Counted from the first letter of the stretch, positions 1-11,582 are shown. The stretch: 64,000 bases of DNA from Zygnema cylindricum (GCA_037447655.1 JBBHKE010001670.1:36972-100971), one strand, 5' to 3'. Numbers and translations: made by a program. Notes: generated from the sequence alone by a model not told the origin.

Positions 1-1939
1 TTCACTCATGTCCCTTTCGGGAAGGATGGAGTCCTCCTCATTTTCAGACTCAAATCTGATTCTTATCATTTTGGTATATTTAAAAGGGTCAAATGATTTC
101 CCTTCATCCATGACAACTAGGTGTTTCACCAGAATGATATCTCTCTTTGCTAAGTCATAGACTCTATATCCCTTGACATCCTCATCATATCCTACAATGT
201 ATCCGAGTTTTCCCTTAGCATCTAGTTTCCAGTTTTTCCTATCCGTGTCAAGACTGTAAACTTGGCTACCAAATACTTTAAGGTGGGAGATATCTGATTT
301 CCTTCCCAACCATCTCTCATAAGGTGTCATTCCTTTTATTGCTGGGGTAAGGACTGTATTCTTAATGTAGTTAGCACAGTTCATGGCCTCTGCCCAAAAT
401 CTCTTTCCAATTTTCTAGTCGGCCAACATACTACATGCACTATCTCCTAGTGTTCCGTTCAACCTCTCTGCTACCGCATTTTGTTCCAGGTTATATGGTA
501 CGGTTTTCTTGTGTTGAACTCCCTCATCTCTCAAGTATTCCTCAAACTAGTTATAGGTATATTCCCCCCCATTTTCACTCCTTATCCTCTTAATGGGGGT
601 TCCATGCAACTTCTCACTCTAAGCTTTGTATTATTTGAAGTAAGTTGATGTTTCACACTTTGTTTTTAGGAAGTAGACTCTCGAGTATCTAGACCAGTCA
701 TCGGTTATTATCAACATAAACCTCTTTCCTCCAACAGAAGGCACTTTTGCAGGTCCCCAGATATCTGTGTGGACTAGATCTAGTACCTTCTCTCCTCTAT
801 ATGTGGCGGCTTTGGGAAGAGGAAGTTTGTGAGCCTTACCTTGAGCACAACCACTACAATCATTCATCATTTCATTATCCCCAAACTAAATGCCTTCTAC
901 TACCCCAAGCTTTTTCATTTCCCTCAACCTATGAAAATGTACATGCCCCAATCGTTTATGCCAAATCATCAACTTAGGAACAACAATATAGTAAGCATTC
1001 TTCTTTAACATTCCTTGGCTACCCTTATCTGTCGTGAAATAAACTTTATCCCCATACTTAGCTGTAAAGACTCCCTTTCTAGTGAAGGTATCAAACTCTT
1101 TGTCATCTAACACAGACGTAGAGACAAGATTTTTACTCAGCTGAGGAATGTAGAGTACATATGAAAATATGAGTATAGAAGTCTTACCCTCTACTTAGAC
1201 TTTCTGATCTACTGATCCCACTAGATCTGTAGTAACTACTCTCCCATCCCCATACTCTATTTCTAAAGTAGGGATTTTTCTTAGCTTAGTGAAGAGGTCC
1301 TTCTCACGACACATATGCATGGATGCACCTGAGTCGATGATCCATCCTTCCTGTGGAGCTTCTTGAATTGCACCAAAAGCACACTTCTATCTCCAAAGGA
1401 TCTCCTTCTCCTCCAGACTCTCGTCAAGAAGAAGCAGTACTCTCCCATCCTTATACTCTATTTCTAAAGTAGGGATTTTCCTTAGCTTAGTGAAGAGGTC
1501 TTTGTCACGACACATATGCATGGATGCACCTGAGTCGATAATCCATCCTTTCTGTGGAGCTTCTCGAATTACACTAAAAGCACACTTGTATCTCCAAAGG
1601 ATCTCCTTCTCCTCCAGACTCTCGTCAAGAAGAAGCTCCCCATCCTCCTCAGAGGACTCTTCCTCGGTCTCTCCTGTCACCTTTGTGACTAAAAGTTCCT
1701 TTTTCTTTCCTCTAGAAGAACCTCCTCCATGGTTCTCTTGGAGCCTCAGCTCCGATAGCTTGACACAATCCGCTATTAAGTGTCCCGGCTTTTTTTAAAA
1801 ATGACATAGGCCCTTTGGGGGCTTCGGTCCTCAAGGCTGAACTCTTTCTCCTTTGTGTGGTTTTTTTGGGTCCGGTTTCCACCTGTCCCCTCCGACGGCT
1901 AAAGCTTGAACGCTCTTTCCTCCTCTCCTGATTTCAATC
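1..1939 (-). pseudogene. Copia element A, gag C-terminus to integrase (broken)
   Basis: On the minus strand this is the middle of a Ty1/copia gag-pol. In order it shows the end of gag (about 1939-1750, zinc knuckle degraded), the protease motif DSGAS (about 1535 and again about 1335), a GAG-pre-integrase finger (WHKRLGH near 940, CSGC near 855) and an integrase core (HTDIWGP near 775). The second catalytic aspartate appears as Glu (SENGGE near 575), and stops and frameshifts are frequent, so the copy is dead. Reverse transcriptase would lie to the left of the window. The gag sequence stops at 1939, where element B is inserted, and resumes at 8387. Relative to B and C this copy is strongly diverged. 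Confidence 0.9.
1238..1639 (-). repeat. 201-bp direct tandem duplication covering the protease active site of copia A
   Basis: The stretch beginning ACTCTCCCATCC at 1238 begins again at 1439. Both copies run through the DSGAS protease motif to the glutamate-rich stretch DESLEEKEILWR. The period of 201 bases is 67 codons, so the reading frame is kept and the protease active site is encoded twice. The downstream copy has a TAG where the other has a tyrosine codon. Confidence 0.85.
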
Positions 1940-2987
1940 TGAAACTCTGAGACCTCCATAAGTCCTCAGAGTGGACAGCTTCCAAGAAGCCTCTAGGATA
2001 ATCCTGACCCCTTTGTGTTTAAGCAAAAATAACTGCCACCCTGGCAGACAAAAACTCTGACCAACTTCACCCCTGTGAAGACAAGACTCCCCTGAGTCGA
2101 TAGCAAAAAGAATCTCTGAATTTGCTCCCGTGAGCAGTAAGTTATGGAGGGTCAAAGTTGACCTTTTGTACAGAAGCTCTCTGGGAGAGGGGGTCCTATC
2201 TTCTAATTTTTCTAAGTCCTATCTCTCTCACAGACTCTATCTACTGATGTACGGAACCAATCAAAATTGAGTTCCGTACGCAAAAGTACAGCTGCCGGTG
2301 TACTTTATGTACGGACATTGTACGACATGGCCAAAATGTCGACACATTTCAAATCCGGATTCGGTGCCATAATCTCCGGAGATTCCACAATCCAACGGAA
2401 TTTCGCCACGCGTCATCTGATGTGGCGATGGCCACAAACCGCCGAAATCTTCCTCCGCGATCTCGGCGCTAATCCCGGCCGTCCGATTAAATTCGGCTTT
2501 AATCGTAGCCGTAATAAATACATGCGCGGTATTTGTTTCATTTACGAAACAAATGCGCGGTACTGATTTGTGTCCGTACCGTAAGTCGTACATTTATATA
2601 TTACTGGATCTATGTATCCCGTAATTTATTGCAGTTAAATGGTTTATCGCACGTATACATATTTAAATAACTATCAAACTATATGCTATGTAACACTACC
2701 TCTAGACTTAACGGCTAAGGCTACCGGCTAATTATGCTGCCAGCCGGTAGGTACAAGGATCAAATCCTGCCGCCGGCACATACCTTTTAATTAAATAAAT
2801 AAACCCTAATATAAAATTCCCGTAAACCTCAGGATAGCCAAGGTAGCCATGGCTCTAGCTTCCTCTCCAATTTCTCAGTGACTGCGACAAGTTTGAGAGT
2901 TGGAGAGAGAAGTTAGAGATAGACTGCCTCGACTTCTATATTTCTTTTCAGACCTAGAAAATACTAATAAAACCATTAGTTTCTACA
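1940..2987 (-). repeat. 3' LTR of copia B
   Basis: Near-identical to 7338-8386, with TG...CA ends. It contains an antisense tRNA-like module (2703-2780) and the conserved LTR motif CTTGTCGCAGTCACTGAG (minus strand, about 2876-2893). It directly follows the polypurine tract in element orientation. Confidence 0.93.
2703..2780 (+). other. tRNA-like module inside the copia B 3' LTR
   Basis: On the plus strand, antisense to the retrotransposon, a D-arm/A-box-like stretch (CTTAACGGCTAAGGC) is followed by a GC-rich stem (ACCGGCT ... AGCCGGT) and a T-arm/B-box-like stretch (GGATCAAATCC). Spacing is that of a tRNA. There is no intact acceptor stem, so it is not a functional tRNA gene. It could be an internal Pol III promoter relic or an active one. 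Confidence 0.6.
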
Positions 2988-3000
2988 CTCCCCTTATTTT
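2988..3000 (-). other. Polypurine tract of copia B
   Basis: On the minus strand AAAATAAGGGGAG abuts the TGTAGAAAC start of the 3' LTR. The same tract precedes the 3' LTR of element C (33922-33934) and, slightly changed, of D. It is the expected plus-strand primer position. Confidence 0.85.
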
Positions 3001-4797
3001 CTAGTCAATCTTTAATTTCAGACCACACTTCTCCCTGCAAAAAATTAGCTTAGGGGAAGGCACAGGTTTGGTCATCATATCTGCTACCATCTCACTATCT
3101 GGTCTGTACACTAAACTGATTATTTTGTTTTCTACTTTCTCTCTAACAAAGCTGAGTCTGATGTCCATGTGTTTGGCTTTAAAATGGTGTTTAGGATTGG
3201 CAGAAATAGCGATTGCTGCCTGATTATCACAAAATATTTTCTGCACACCACTCTTAAGGTGACCAAGCTCACCAAGCAAAGACTTGACCCACATCAATTC
3301 TTTTACAGCAGAGCAAGAGGCCATATACTCAGCCTCCATGGTGGACTGAGCAATAACCTTTTGCTGTTTGCTACTCCAACAGCAAGCCCCATCACCCACA
3401 TATAATACATATCCAGAAGTACATCTCCTCATCGGAGCATCACCATAACTGGCATCACTCCAAGTAGTGATCTCAGTATTCTCCCCACCCAAATGCAACC
3501 ATAGATCTCTAGTTCCTACCAAGTATCTAAGGACTCTCTTAGCTGCCTCCCAATCCTTCTTAGTGGGAGCATTTAGACTTCTACTCAGCACTCCTACAGC
3601 TGCAGCTAAATGCGGCCGGGTACAATTCATAAAATAGATTAGACTTCCCACTACTTGCCTGTAAGGAATAGTCTGCATGAACTTCTGTTCATCAGGAGAT
3701 AATTCCTCGTCTAAGACTATGACTCCTTCTTCCTCACTCCCCTCACTTCCCTTCTTCAATTCCATTGGAGTTGTACAACTATTAGCTTTATCCATTTGAA
3801 ATTTTTCAAGCATGTTCCCTATTGCTTCCTTTTGAGTCAATCTTATAATTTTTCTTTTTCGGTCTCTCTCTACTTGAATTCCCAAAATATATTTTGCTTC
3901 CCCCATATCCTTCATTTCAAATCTCCCCTTAAGATCGGTTTTCAGTTTATTAATTTTTTCCATTGATTTACTTAAAACAAGCAAATCATCAACATAAATT
4001 GCAATAAATATAAAACCTTCCTCATCTTCGAAAACATAGATTGAGTGATCTGAGCAGATCCGAATATATCCTAGACCGGTAAGAAACTCATCAAGCTTCT
4101 TATTCCACTGTCGAGGCGCCTGTTTCAAACCATAAAGAGATTTAATCAGCCGGCATACCTTACTCTCCTCTCCTTCTTCCACAAACCCTTCGAGTTGTCG
4201 CATGAAGATCTCCTCTTCCAATTCTCCATGCAAAAAGGTTGTTTTGATGTCCATCTGGTGCACTTCCATGTCTTCCGCCGCTGCTTAACTGAGAAGTATG
4301 CGGACGGAGGGAAATCTGACCACCGGGGCAAAGGTTTCCTCGTAGTCAATTCCTTCCTTTTGTGTAAATCCCTTTGCCACTAATCTGGCCTTGTAGCGCT
4401 CGATTGTGTTATCTGGGTTCAGTTTTAGTTTGAAAACCCACTTACAACCGATTGGTTTTCGGTTAGGTGGACAGTCCACCAGCTCCCAAGTATCGGCTGC
4501 CATGATTGAGGCCATCTCCTCATTGATGGCTGTCTTCCACCGGTTTCTTTCTGGACAAGTCATCGCCTCTCGATAAGTTTGAGGTTCATCTTGATGAGAT
4601 AGTTTAGTTACCTTGTTATTAACCTGTTTTTCTTGCAGTCTTTTGCTACTTCTCCTCCCCCCCTCAAAATCTGAGGCCGGAATAGATGGTTCTCGTGGAT
4701 TCTTTCGAACAAACTCGGCTTCTCCCCTATCCCTTGATTCCGAATGAATTTCCACCACGTCTTCCGCTTCGAGTAGAGTTGTCACTGGAGTTTCCAC
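3001..4797 (-). pseudogene. Copia B reverse transcriptase and RNase H
   Basis: Minus-strand coding of the RT lead-in ([18 protein letters not shown]), the fingers region ([13 protein letters not shown]), palm with QMDIKTTFLHGELEE and YVDDLL (near 3990), then RNase H with WSDASYGD, STMEAEYMA, FCDNQAAI and the closing DMMTKP. The reading ends in a stop at 3001, against the polypurine tract, as is usual for copia. A TAA interrupts RT near 4284 (after VRILLS) and a frameshift near 4790 separates it from integrase. All RT and RNase H catalytic residues are present, so the lesions look young. Confidence 0.93.
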
Positions 4798-6461
4798 AGC
4801 CGAGTCCTTTTCGGTCTGATTGTTCCTGCAAGAATGTCATCGTCTCTAAAACCTGGATAGTTAGGAAGCTCAAAGTCATCAGAATTTTCTGACTCAAATC
4901 TGATTTTTACTGACTTTGTATATTTGAAGGGATCCACAGACTTTCCTTCATCCATAACTACTAGATGCTTTGCTAAGATTATATCTTCTCTTTTTAGATC
5001 ATAAACTCTATATCCTTTAACATCCTCATCATATCCTAATAAGTATCCCGGTTTTCCTTTAGGATCTAGCTTCCAATTAGACCGATCTGTATCTAGACTG
5101 AATACTTGACTGCCGAAAACCTTTAAATGAGATAAGTCTGGTTTCCGGCCTGTCCATCTCTCATAAGGTGTTTGATCTTTTATAGCTGAAGTAAGAACTC
5201 TATTTTTGAGGTAGTTAGCACAGTTCATTGCTTCTGCCCAAAACCTTTTTCCTATCTTCTTATCCGACAACATACTTCTAGCACTATCACTTAGTGTTCT
5301 ATTTAACCTTTCAGCTACCCCATTCTGTTCCGGATTTTCTGGAACTGTCTTTTGGTGTTGAACCCCATCTTCCCTCAAAAAATCCTCAAACTGGTTAGAA
5401 GTATACTCTCCACCATTGTCACTCCTTACTCTCTTGATTGGAGTTTCATGGAGTTTTTCGCTCCATGCTTTATATTGTCTAAAACAGTCCTCAGCCTCTG
5501 ACTTGTTTTTCAAAAAATATACTCGGGAATACCGTGACCAATCATCAGTTATAGTCATCATAAATCTCTTCCCCCCCGGTGAGGGCACTCTAGCCGGTCC
5601 CCAAATGTCTGTGTGTACTAGATCTAGAAGTTTTTCTCCCTTGTAGGTGGCTGTTTTTGGAAAGGGTAATCTGTGTGCTTTACCTTGAGCACACCCACTA
5701 CAATCACTTATATCATCACTCTCACTGAACTGAATCCCTTCCACCACTCCCATCTTTTTCATCTCTCTTAACTTATCTAGATTCACATGCCCAAGCCTCT
5801 TATGCCACATCATAATATCATGAACACCAGCATAATAAAGTTTATTCGTTTCATTACTTAAGATCAGCCTAAACATCCCATGGCTACCTTTCTCAGCAAT
5901 GAAATAGACATCCTCCTGAAAACTAGCAGTAAAGACTCCTTCCCTAGTGCTAGTGAAAAAACCCTTATCATCTAATACTGATGTAGAGATAAGGTTTTTG
6001 TTCAGCTCCGGAATAAACAATACATCGGAGAATGTTAATATGGATGTCTTTCCTTTTACTAACACTTTAAGGTCTACCGATCCTACAAGAGTAGTGGTGA
6101 CTATCCTCCCATCCCCGTACTCTATCTCTACGGTGGGAATCTTTCTTATCTTAGTGAACAGGTGTCTATCCTTACACATGTGCATTGAGGCACCTGAATC
6201 TATAATCCAGCCTGCTTCACCTTTCAATCCACCGTAAGCACATTTTTGCCTTCGTGGAATTTCAACCTCAGTTTTCGCCTCCAACTCCTCATCCAAAAGG
6301 AGCTCATCGTCCTCGTCCTCGGATTCCGCCTCAAGTACCTGTGTGACAAGGGCCTTTTTCTTTCCTCTCGGGGTACCACCGGTCTGCCCCTCCTTTAACC
6401 GAAGCTCGGTTAGCTTGGTGCACTCTGCCATATAGTGCCCCGGTTTCTTACAAAATGACAT
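4782..6461 (-). pseudogene. Copia B protease and integrase
   Basis: A 559-residue open stretch on the minus strand. It begins in the gag zinc knuckle (FCKKPGHYMAEC), passes an acidic linker, the protease motif WIIDSGASMHMC, the pre-integrase finger (WHKRLGH ... CSGCAQGKAH) and an integrase core with DIWGP, SDNGGEYTSNQ and NPEQNGVAERLNR (the D, D, E set). It ends in the variable region between integrase and RT, where a frameshift near 4790 breaks continuity. The best preserved integrase in the window. Confidence 0.93.
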
Positions 6462-7357
6462 AAACCTTTGGGAGCCCTTGGTTCGAACTCGCCAACCTGT
6501 TTTTTCTGCTCCCTACCCCCATAGTTTCCGACTGGTTTCCGGGAATCCTTGTTCCTCCAATCGGTCGCTGTTGCCAACGCTTGGCCACTCTTTCCTCCCC
6601 TTCGGATCTCAATCGTATTCTCTCGAACGAGAATCATCCCTACCACTGAGTTCCATATCCACCTTGAGTCCGGCAAGTCCTACACACGGTTGACTATGTT
6701 CTCGAACTCATCAGGTAACTTTATTAGTAAACAGTTAACTTTTTCTTTTTCACTAAAAACTTTACCCGCACTCTCTAGCTCCATGAAGAGTGTAGCAAGC
6801 TCATTGCAAAAATCCAACATATTTCCCCCTTTGTATACATACTCCTTAACTTTCTGATCAGCCAACTGTTGTTGCTGAATCGTACCAATTCGGTACATCT
6901 CTATCAGAGCCATCCAAAGATCGGATGCCCTCTCTACCTGCAAATGAGGACATGCAAGTCCTTGAGTGAGATGGCGTAGGATGAAGTGCTTTGCCGCCAT
7001 ATTGTTGAAGTCCCAGGTTTCAGTATCATTCTCCTCGTTCCTCGGAATAGGTGACATGAATGCTAAACCAGTTGTTATTGGTGTGGTCGCCTCTTTCTCC
7101 TTTCTTTTGTCCACCACCTCTCCTTCGTTTGTTTCCTCTGTTGAAGGTGAATCCTCTTTCCTGGTGAATCTGCTTCCTTTAAACCCTGGAGGAATTCCAA
7201 GACTTGATGGACGCCCCAATCGTCCACTCACTATCCCCCAAAACCTTTTTTCGCATAGAGCTCCTATCATCATACTTTCCCAGTATATGAAGCCAGTTCC
7301 ATTAAAGATTGGTACCCTAGAGGGTGGGCCCATAACCTGAAACTCTGAGACCTCCAT
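6410..7357 (-). pseudogene. Copia B gag
   Basis: Starts either at 7357, giving MEVSEFQV encoded by the last bases of the 5' LTR, or at the next in-frame ATG at 7333, which lies inside the primer-binding site (MGPPSRVPIFNG). The protein has the copia gag (UBN2-like) pattern: IYWESM, WDFNNMAAKHFILRHLT, an LPDEFENIVNRV segment, a basic GGKSG region, then the CCHC knuckle. A TAG replaces a Gln codon after NRV (about 6678), and a one-base loss just before the knuckle (about 6463) shifts frame. Full-length capsid function is therefore lost. Confidence 0.9.
7323..7337 (-). other. Primer-binding site of copia B (initiator tRNA-Met anticodon arm)
   Basis: Directly after the CA end of the 5' LTR the minus strand reads GGTTATGGGCCCACC. 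This is the exact complement of GGTGGGCCCATAACC, the anticodon stem-loop of plant initiator tRNA-Met as I know it. Priming would need a tRNA fragment ending near position 40, as known for Drosophila copia. The ATG inside the site is in frame with gag. Confidence 0.8.
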
Positions 7358-8386
7358 AAGTCCTCAGAGTGGACAGCTTCCAAGAAGCCTCTAGGATAAT
7401 CCTGACCCCTTTGTGTTTAAGCAAAAATAACTGCCACCCTGGCAGACAAAAACTCTGACCAACTTCACCCCTGTGAAGACAAAACTCCCCTGAGTCGATA
7501 GCAAAAAGAATCTCTGAATTTGCTCCCCTGAGCAGTAAGTTATGGAGGGTCAAAGTTGACCTTTTGTACAGAAGCTCTCTGGGAGAGGGGGTCCTATCTT
7601 CTAATTTTTCTAAGTCCTATCTCTCTCACAGACTCTATCTACTGATGTACGGAACCAATCAGAATTGAGTTCCGTACGCAAAAGTACAGCTGCCGGTGTA
7701 CTTTATGTACGGACATTGTACGACATGGCCAAAATGTCGACACATGTCAAATCCGGATTCGGTGCCATAATCTCCGGAGATTCCACAATCCAACGGAATT
7801 TCGCCACGCGTCATCCGATGTGGCGATGGCCACAAACCGCCGAAATCTTCCTCCGCGATCTCGGCGCTAATCCCGGCCGTCCGATTAAATTCGGCTTTAA
7901 TCGTAGCCGTAATAAATACATGCGCGGTATTTGTTTCATTTACGAAACAAATGCGCGGTACTGATTTGTGTCCGTACCGTAAGTCGTACATTTATATATT
8001 ACTGGATCTATGTATCCCGTAATTCATTTCAGTTAAATGGTTTATCGCACGTATACATATTTAAATAACTATCAAACTATATGCTATGTAACACTACCTC
8101 TAGACTTAACGGCTAAGGCTACCGGCTAATTACTGCTGCCAGCCGGTAGGTTCAAGGATCAAATCCTGCCGCCGGCACATACCTTTTAATTAAATAAATA
8201 AACCCTAATATAAAATTCCCGTAAACCTCAGGATAGCCAAGGTAGCCATGGCTTTAGCTTCCTCTCCAATTTCTCAGTGACTGCGACAAGTTTGAGAGTT
8301 GGAGAGAGAAGTTAGAGATAGACTGCCTCGACTTCTATATTTCTTTTCAGACCTAGAAAATACTAATAAAACCATTAGTTTCTACA
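7338..8386 (-). repeat. 5' LTR of copia B
   Basis: Near-identical partner of 1940-2987. It holds the same tRNA-like module on the plus strand (8101-8178). The last 20 bases in element orientation encode the possible gag N-terminus MEVSEF. Confidence 0.93.
8101..8178 (+). other. tRNA-like module inside the copia B 5' LTR
   Basis: Same A-box-like, stem and B-box-like arrangement as at 2703-2780, antisense to the element. Confidence 0.6.
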
Positions 8387-9118
8387 CAATCGTGTTCTTC
8401 GCACAAGTATCATGCAGACCACTGTATTCCACTTCCATGAACTATCAATCATTTTTTGTACTCTATACACTATATTCTCATACTCGTCGGGTAACATCAT
8501 GATAAGAGTGTTAACCTTCATCTTCATTGTACATGTTAATCCGGCACTCTCCATCTACATAGACAAACAAAAAAGATCAGTACAGTAGTCTAACATCTTT
8601 CCCCCTTTGTAAGTATAATTTCCCAACTTTTGCTCTACCTACTGGAGCTCTGTATTGTACCACCTCTATAGATCTCTATCAAACTCACCCACAACTCCTC
8701 GGCCTTCTAAACGTGAAGGTGAGGAGTTGCCAAAGCTTGTGTGAGGTGTCTCATAATGAAGTTGTTGGTAGCCATGTTTGTGTCTTCCCACATTTGAGTA
8801 TCGGTCTCCACGGTCTTCACAATCGCCGCTCAGGGTGTTGTGGGAATAAGAGCAATAGGAGTAAGAGGTGTCTCCTTTTCTTTCCCCTTTTCGGACACAT
8901 TGTTGTCCCCATAATCTGCCTCCTCGGCTGCAGCAAATGTTGCTACAGAAAACATTATTCCACCAAATCCTGATGGTGTTCCCTGAGGTGTGCGTTTCAC
9001 TTGTCCACTAATAATACCCCAGTATCATTTTTCACACAAAGCTCCTGTCCTCATGGCTTCCCAACAGATAAACCTTGATCCATTCAAGATGGGCACCCTA
9101 GAGGGTGGGCCCATAACT
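8387..9118 (-). pseudogene. Copia A gag, N-terminal half
   Basis: This continues the gag of element A on the far side of element B. On the minus strand from 9113 it reads LQVMGPPSRVPI, later FIMRHLTQALATPHLHV, then LIMMLPDEYENIV and ends in MILVR at the insertion point. Stops are present, for example after the LHV segment. The match in order and position to gag of B and C shows that A and B are the same family and that B landed in A. Confidence 0.85.
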
Positions 9119-9741
9119 TGCAATTTTGTGTCCTCCATTGGACTACAGAATACTGGAAGCCTCTAGATAGTTATTAGCTAACCCACTTTCAATGTTAACC
9201 ACTCCTACCGAAGCAAACAAGAAGAGAATGTAGCTGCACCCCTATGCAGCGTGGACTCCGTTGAGTCCGTAGGAAAAAGAATCTATGAAAAAGCCTAACT
9301 AGGCGATAAATTTTGAGGCTGTAAAAATGTCAATTTGTACAAACTCTCAAAGAGAGAGGTCACGGCCTACCAAAATTTTCTAAATCGTGATTCCCTCAAA
9401 TAACTCCTATTTACTAAAGTATGGACTAATGATAATACTTTACCGTACCAAAAAGTATTACTGCCGGTGTACCTTTTGTACGGCCTATGTACGACAACGC
9501 TATTAAGCGGACGCGTGTCCACTTTTCATTCATCCGTACGTTCCTCGAAATTCCCGCGACCGAATGTTATCTCTCCACGTGGCGCCAGGTCATGCCACGT
9601 CACTAAAGGCCAAAGTGACCATTCTAGGATCCCGGCAATGATGTGTGCCGTCGGATATGAACCATAAGGCAATCTCAGCCTTCATAAATACTTGTGTGAT
9701 ATTCGTTTCGCTGAAATTATAATTTTTAAATTATTTAACAG
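9119..9741 (-). repeat. Partial 5' LTR of copia A
   Basis: It starts with TG directly after a primer-binding site variant (AGTTATGGGCCCACC on the minus strand, 9104-9118). It shares landmarks with the other LTRs, such as the GTAC-rich stretch and GCCAAAGTGACCATTC, also seen at 34911. The distal end with the CTAGAAAATACT signature is missing, and the LTR breaks where a MITE sits at 9742. Confidence 0.75.
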
Positions 9742-9962
9742 TACACCGCGAATCGTTATTAGCGTTAATGTTTTTTTTTGTCACTTAATACATCCTTTCT
9801 CCATACACACTTTTCGGATTGTGGACCTGACGGTGGCGATTGAAAGGTAAGGTTCTCAACTTCTGATTGGCGGTCTCAAAATGAAAATCGGACAAGTGTG
9901 ATGCAGAAAAAATGTTTTAAGTGGCGAAAATAGTATTCACACTAATAATGATACGCGGTGTA
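9742..9962. mobile_element. Mariner-like MITE (copy 1)
   Basis: A 221-bp element running TACACCGCG ... CGCGGTGTA. The two halves are near-complementary along most of their length (CACTTAA... against ...TTAAGTGGCG), so the whole element folds into a hairpin. TA at both ends is consistent with a TA target duplication. No coding capacity. Confidence 0.8.
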
Positions 9963-11362
9963 GTTCCTTTGAACATCGAAAACATTGTTTTAACAATTGA
10001 AAAAATGTGTTTTGATCCAAAGTTTTTGGTCCATGTCTTCCTGTTTGCTTCTTTTCCTCACTTGCCCAATTTTTTTTCTCCTCTTCCTTTTCTTTTCTCG
10101 ACTTTGGTTCCGTGTTCCTGTCCCTTTTTACCATTCGTATCTCCTTTCTTCATGGTGGAGACGCCCTTTCTTAGATTGTAAGTAAATTTTTAACTCGTTT
10201 TCTTTCTCTTTTTCTCTATTTGTTTCTCCTTTCTTTTTTCTCCCTCCTCCTTCTATTTATATTATTTTATTCAACAACAAAAATGTATATTGGAACGTGA
10301 AGAAGCATTATATTGAATGATTCCGTTTTGGACTTTTACATTTGAACTAACCATAATAAACAAATGTTAATTAGCTCGATATGCCCAAGCCGATGCAGCG
10401 GGGATAAATCATCCGATACATACCGAACTGCCATAATGAGCGAGAACCAATACCAACACCTTGGTTTGTCATCAGTACCGGAAACTGTCGATACCATTAT
10501 GGTACACAACAATATCATTTATAATGTTGTGTTTAGGAGCCATTTGTCGATAATCGATATTTTTTTTTTGACCTAATGATAATCAATTTGTTGGTTTGAT
10601 ATATATATGAAGGATTTGCTTGGATGAATTTCCGATATATCGCTATGAATTAACGATGTATCGCTATGAATTAACTATGCATCGCTATGAACTAACTATG
10701 TATCGCTATGAATTAACGATAACTCCGTACTCTGGTATAGAATAGACTATCAATTTTTTTTCAAAAGCCCCCCGTTGTGATACCTTCATGCTCATTTCGT
10801 ACTTTATTTCCGTACCAAAATTCCGTACCTTTGTACGGAAAGATCGGCGATAATTTTTGTTGGCTACGGAGCGATATGTAAGAACCCCTCCCCGTTTGAT
10901 AACCGATAATATCGGTCATCGGATTTATCTTGATAAAAAAATAGGCTAAACACAACACCATTAATTTTTACATGTTTTGTTGTACCCCCGTACCTCTAAT
11001 TTTCTTTTTCCGGATAAAATGCGATTATCTCCTGGGTACTGGTTTGACTTTTGGAAAATTCCTGCCATAGATTTTGGCGCGACAGTGTACTTGCAAGAAA
11101 ACATTCTAAACATCTTAAGAGACTCTTTTGGCCAATCAAAGTGTACGCTTTAGGTTTTGGCGAGATATGTTTTTTGGCTGGTAATGACGTAGGTACGGAT
11201 TTACCGTATATTTATCGGTCAATTATCGGCAGTAATTAAAATATCGAAGCTTATCTTAAAAATCGATAGTTATGAAATTTTCATGGTCCCGCTACTGTAG
11301 CGGTATATACCGATGCTGCGATTTATCGAGCTTGAATTTGTTCGATATACGAAATCACCAGT
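9963..11362. other. Intergenic stretch with a degraded TIR element and a short tandem array
   Basis: No gene seen. A pyrimidine-rich tract occupies about 10030-10260. At 10522-10960 TAATGTTGTGTTTAGG and its approximate complement near 10960 resemble the hAT ends at 16800 and 62704, with TATCG-rich subterminal sequence, but no 8-bp duplication is evident. Inside it a 21-bp unit starting TATCGCTATGAATTAA is repeated four times at about 10638-10721. Confidence 0.5.
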
Positions 11363-11582
11363 TACACGTTGAATCGCTATTAGGGTTAACATTTTTTCGG
11401 CCACTAAAAACATCATTTCTCCGTACACAATTGTCCGATTGTCAATTTGAGACCGCCAATCGGAAGCTGAGTATACTACTTTTCAATCCCAACCGTCAGA
11501 TAGACAATCGCGCAATTGTGTACGAGGAAAATATGTTTTAAGTGGCGAAAAAACATTAACACTAATAGCGATACACGGTGTA
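11363..11582. mobile_element. Mariner-like MITE (copy 2)
   Basis: A 220-bp relative of the element at 9742, with TACACGTTGAATCGC at the left and GCGATACACGGTGTA at the right. It is largely self-complementary and bounded by TA. Confidence 0.8.

Larger units (their letters stand above)
1940..8386 (-). mobile_element. Complete Ty1/copia retrotransposon B
   Basis: Two LTRs of about 1048 bp (1940-2987 and 7338-8386) flank an internal region on the minus strand ordered gag, protease, integrase, RT, RNase H, which is the copia order. The element starts TG and ends CA, and is bounded by the 5-bp duplication CAATC (1935-1939 and 8387-8391). The two halves of copia A gag on either side can be followed across it, which fixes the insertion point. 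I counted about ten differences between the LTRs, so the insertion is fairly recent. The coding region nevertheless carries two nonsense codons and two frameshifts, so this copy is not autonomous. Confidence 0.95.

Noticed and set aside
7317-7553. 78-residue minus-strand frame repeated in both B LTRs
   Set aside because: Present in both LTRs because the LTRs are copies. No domain is recognised; it overlaps the gag start in another frame.
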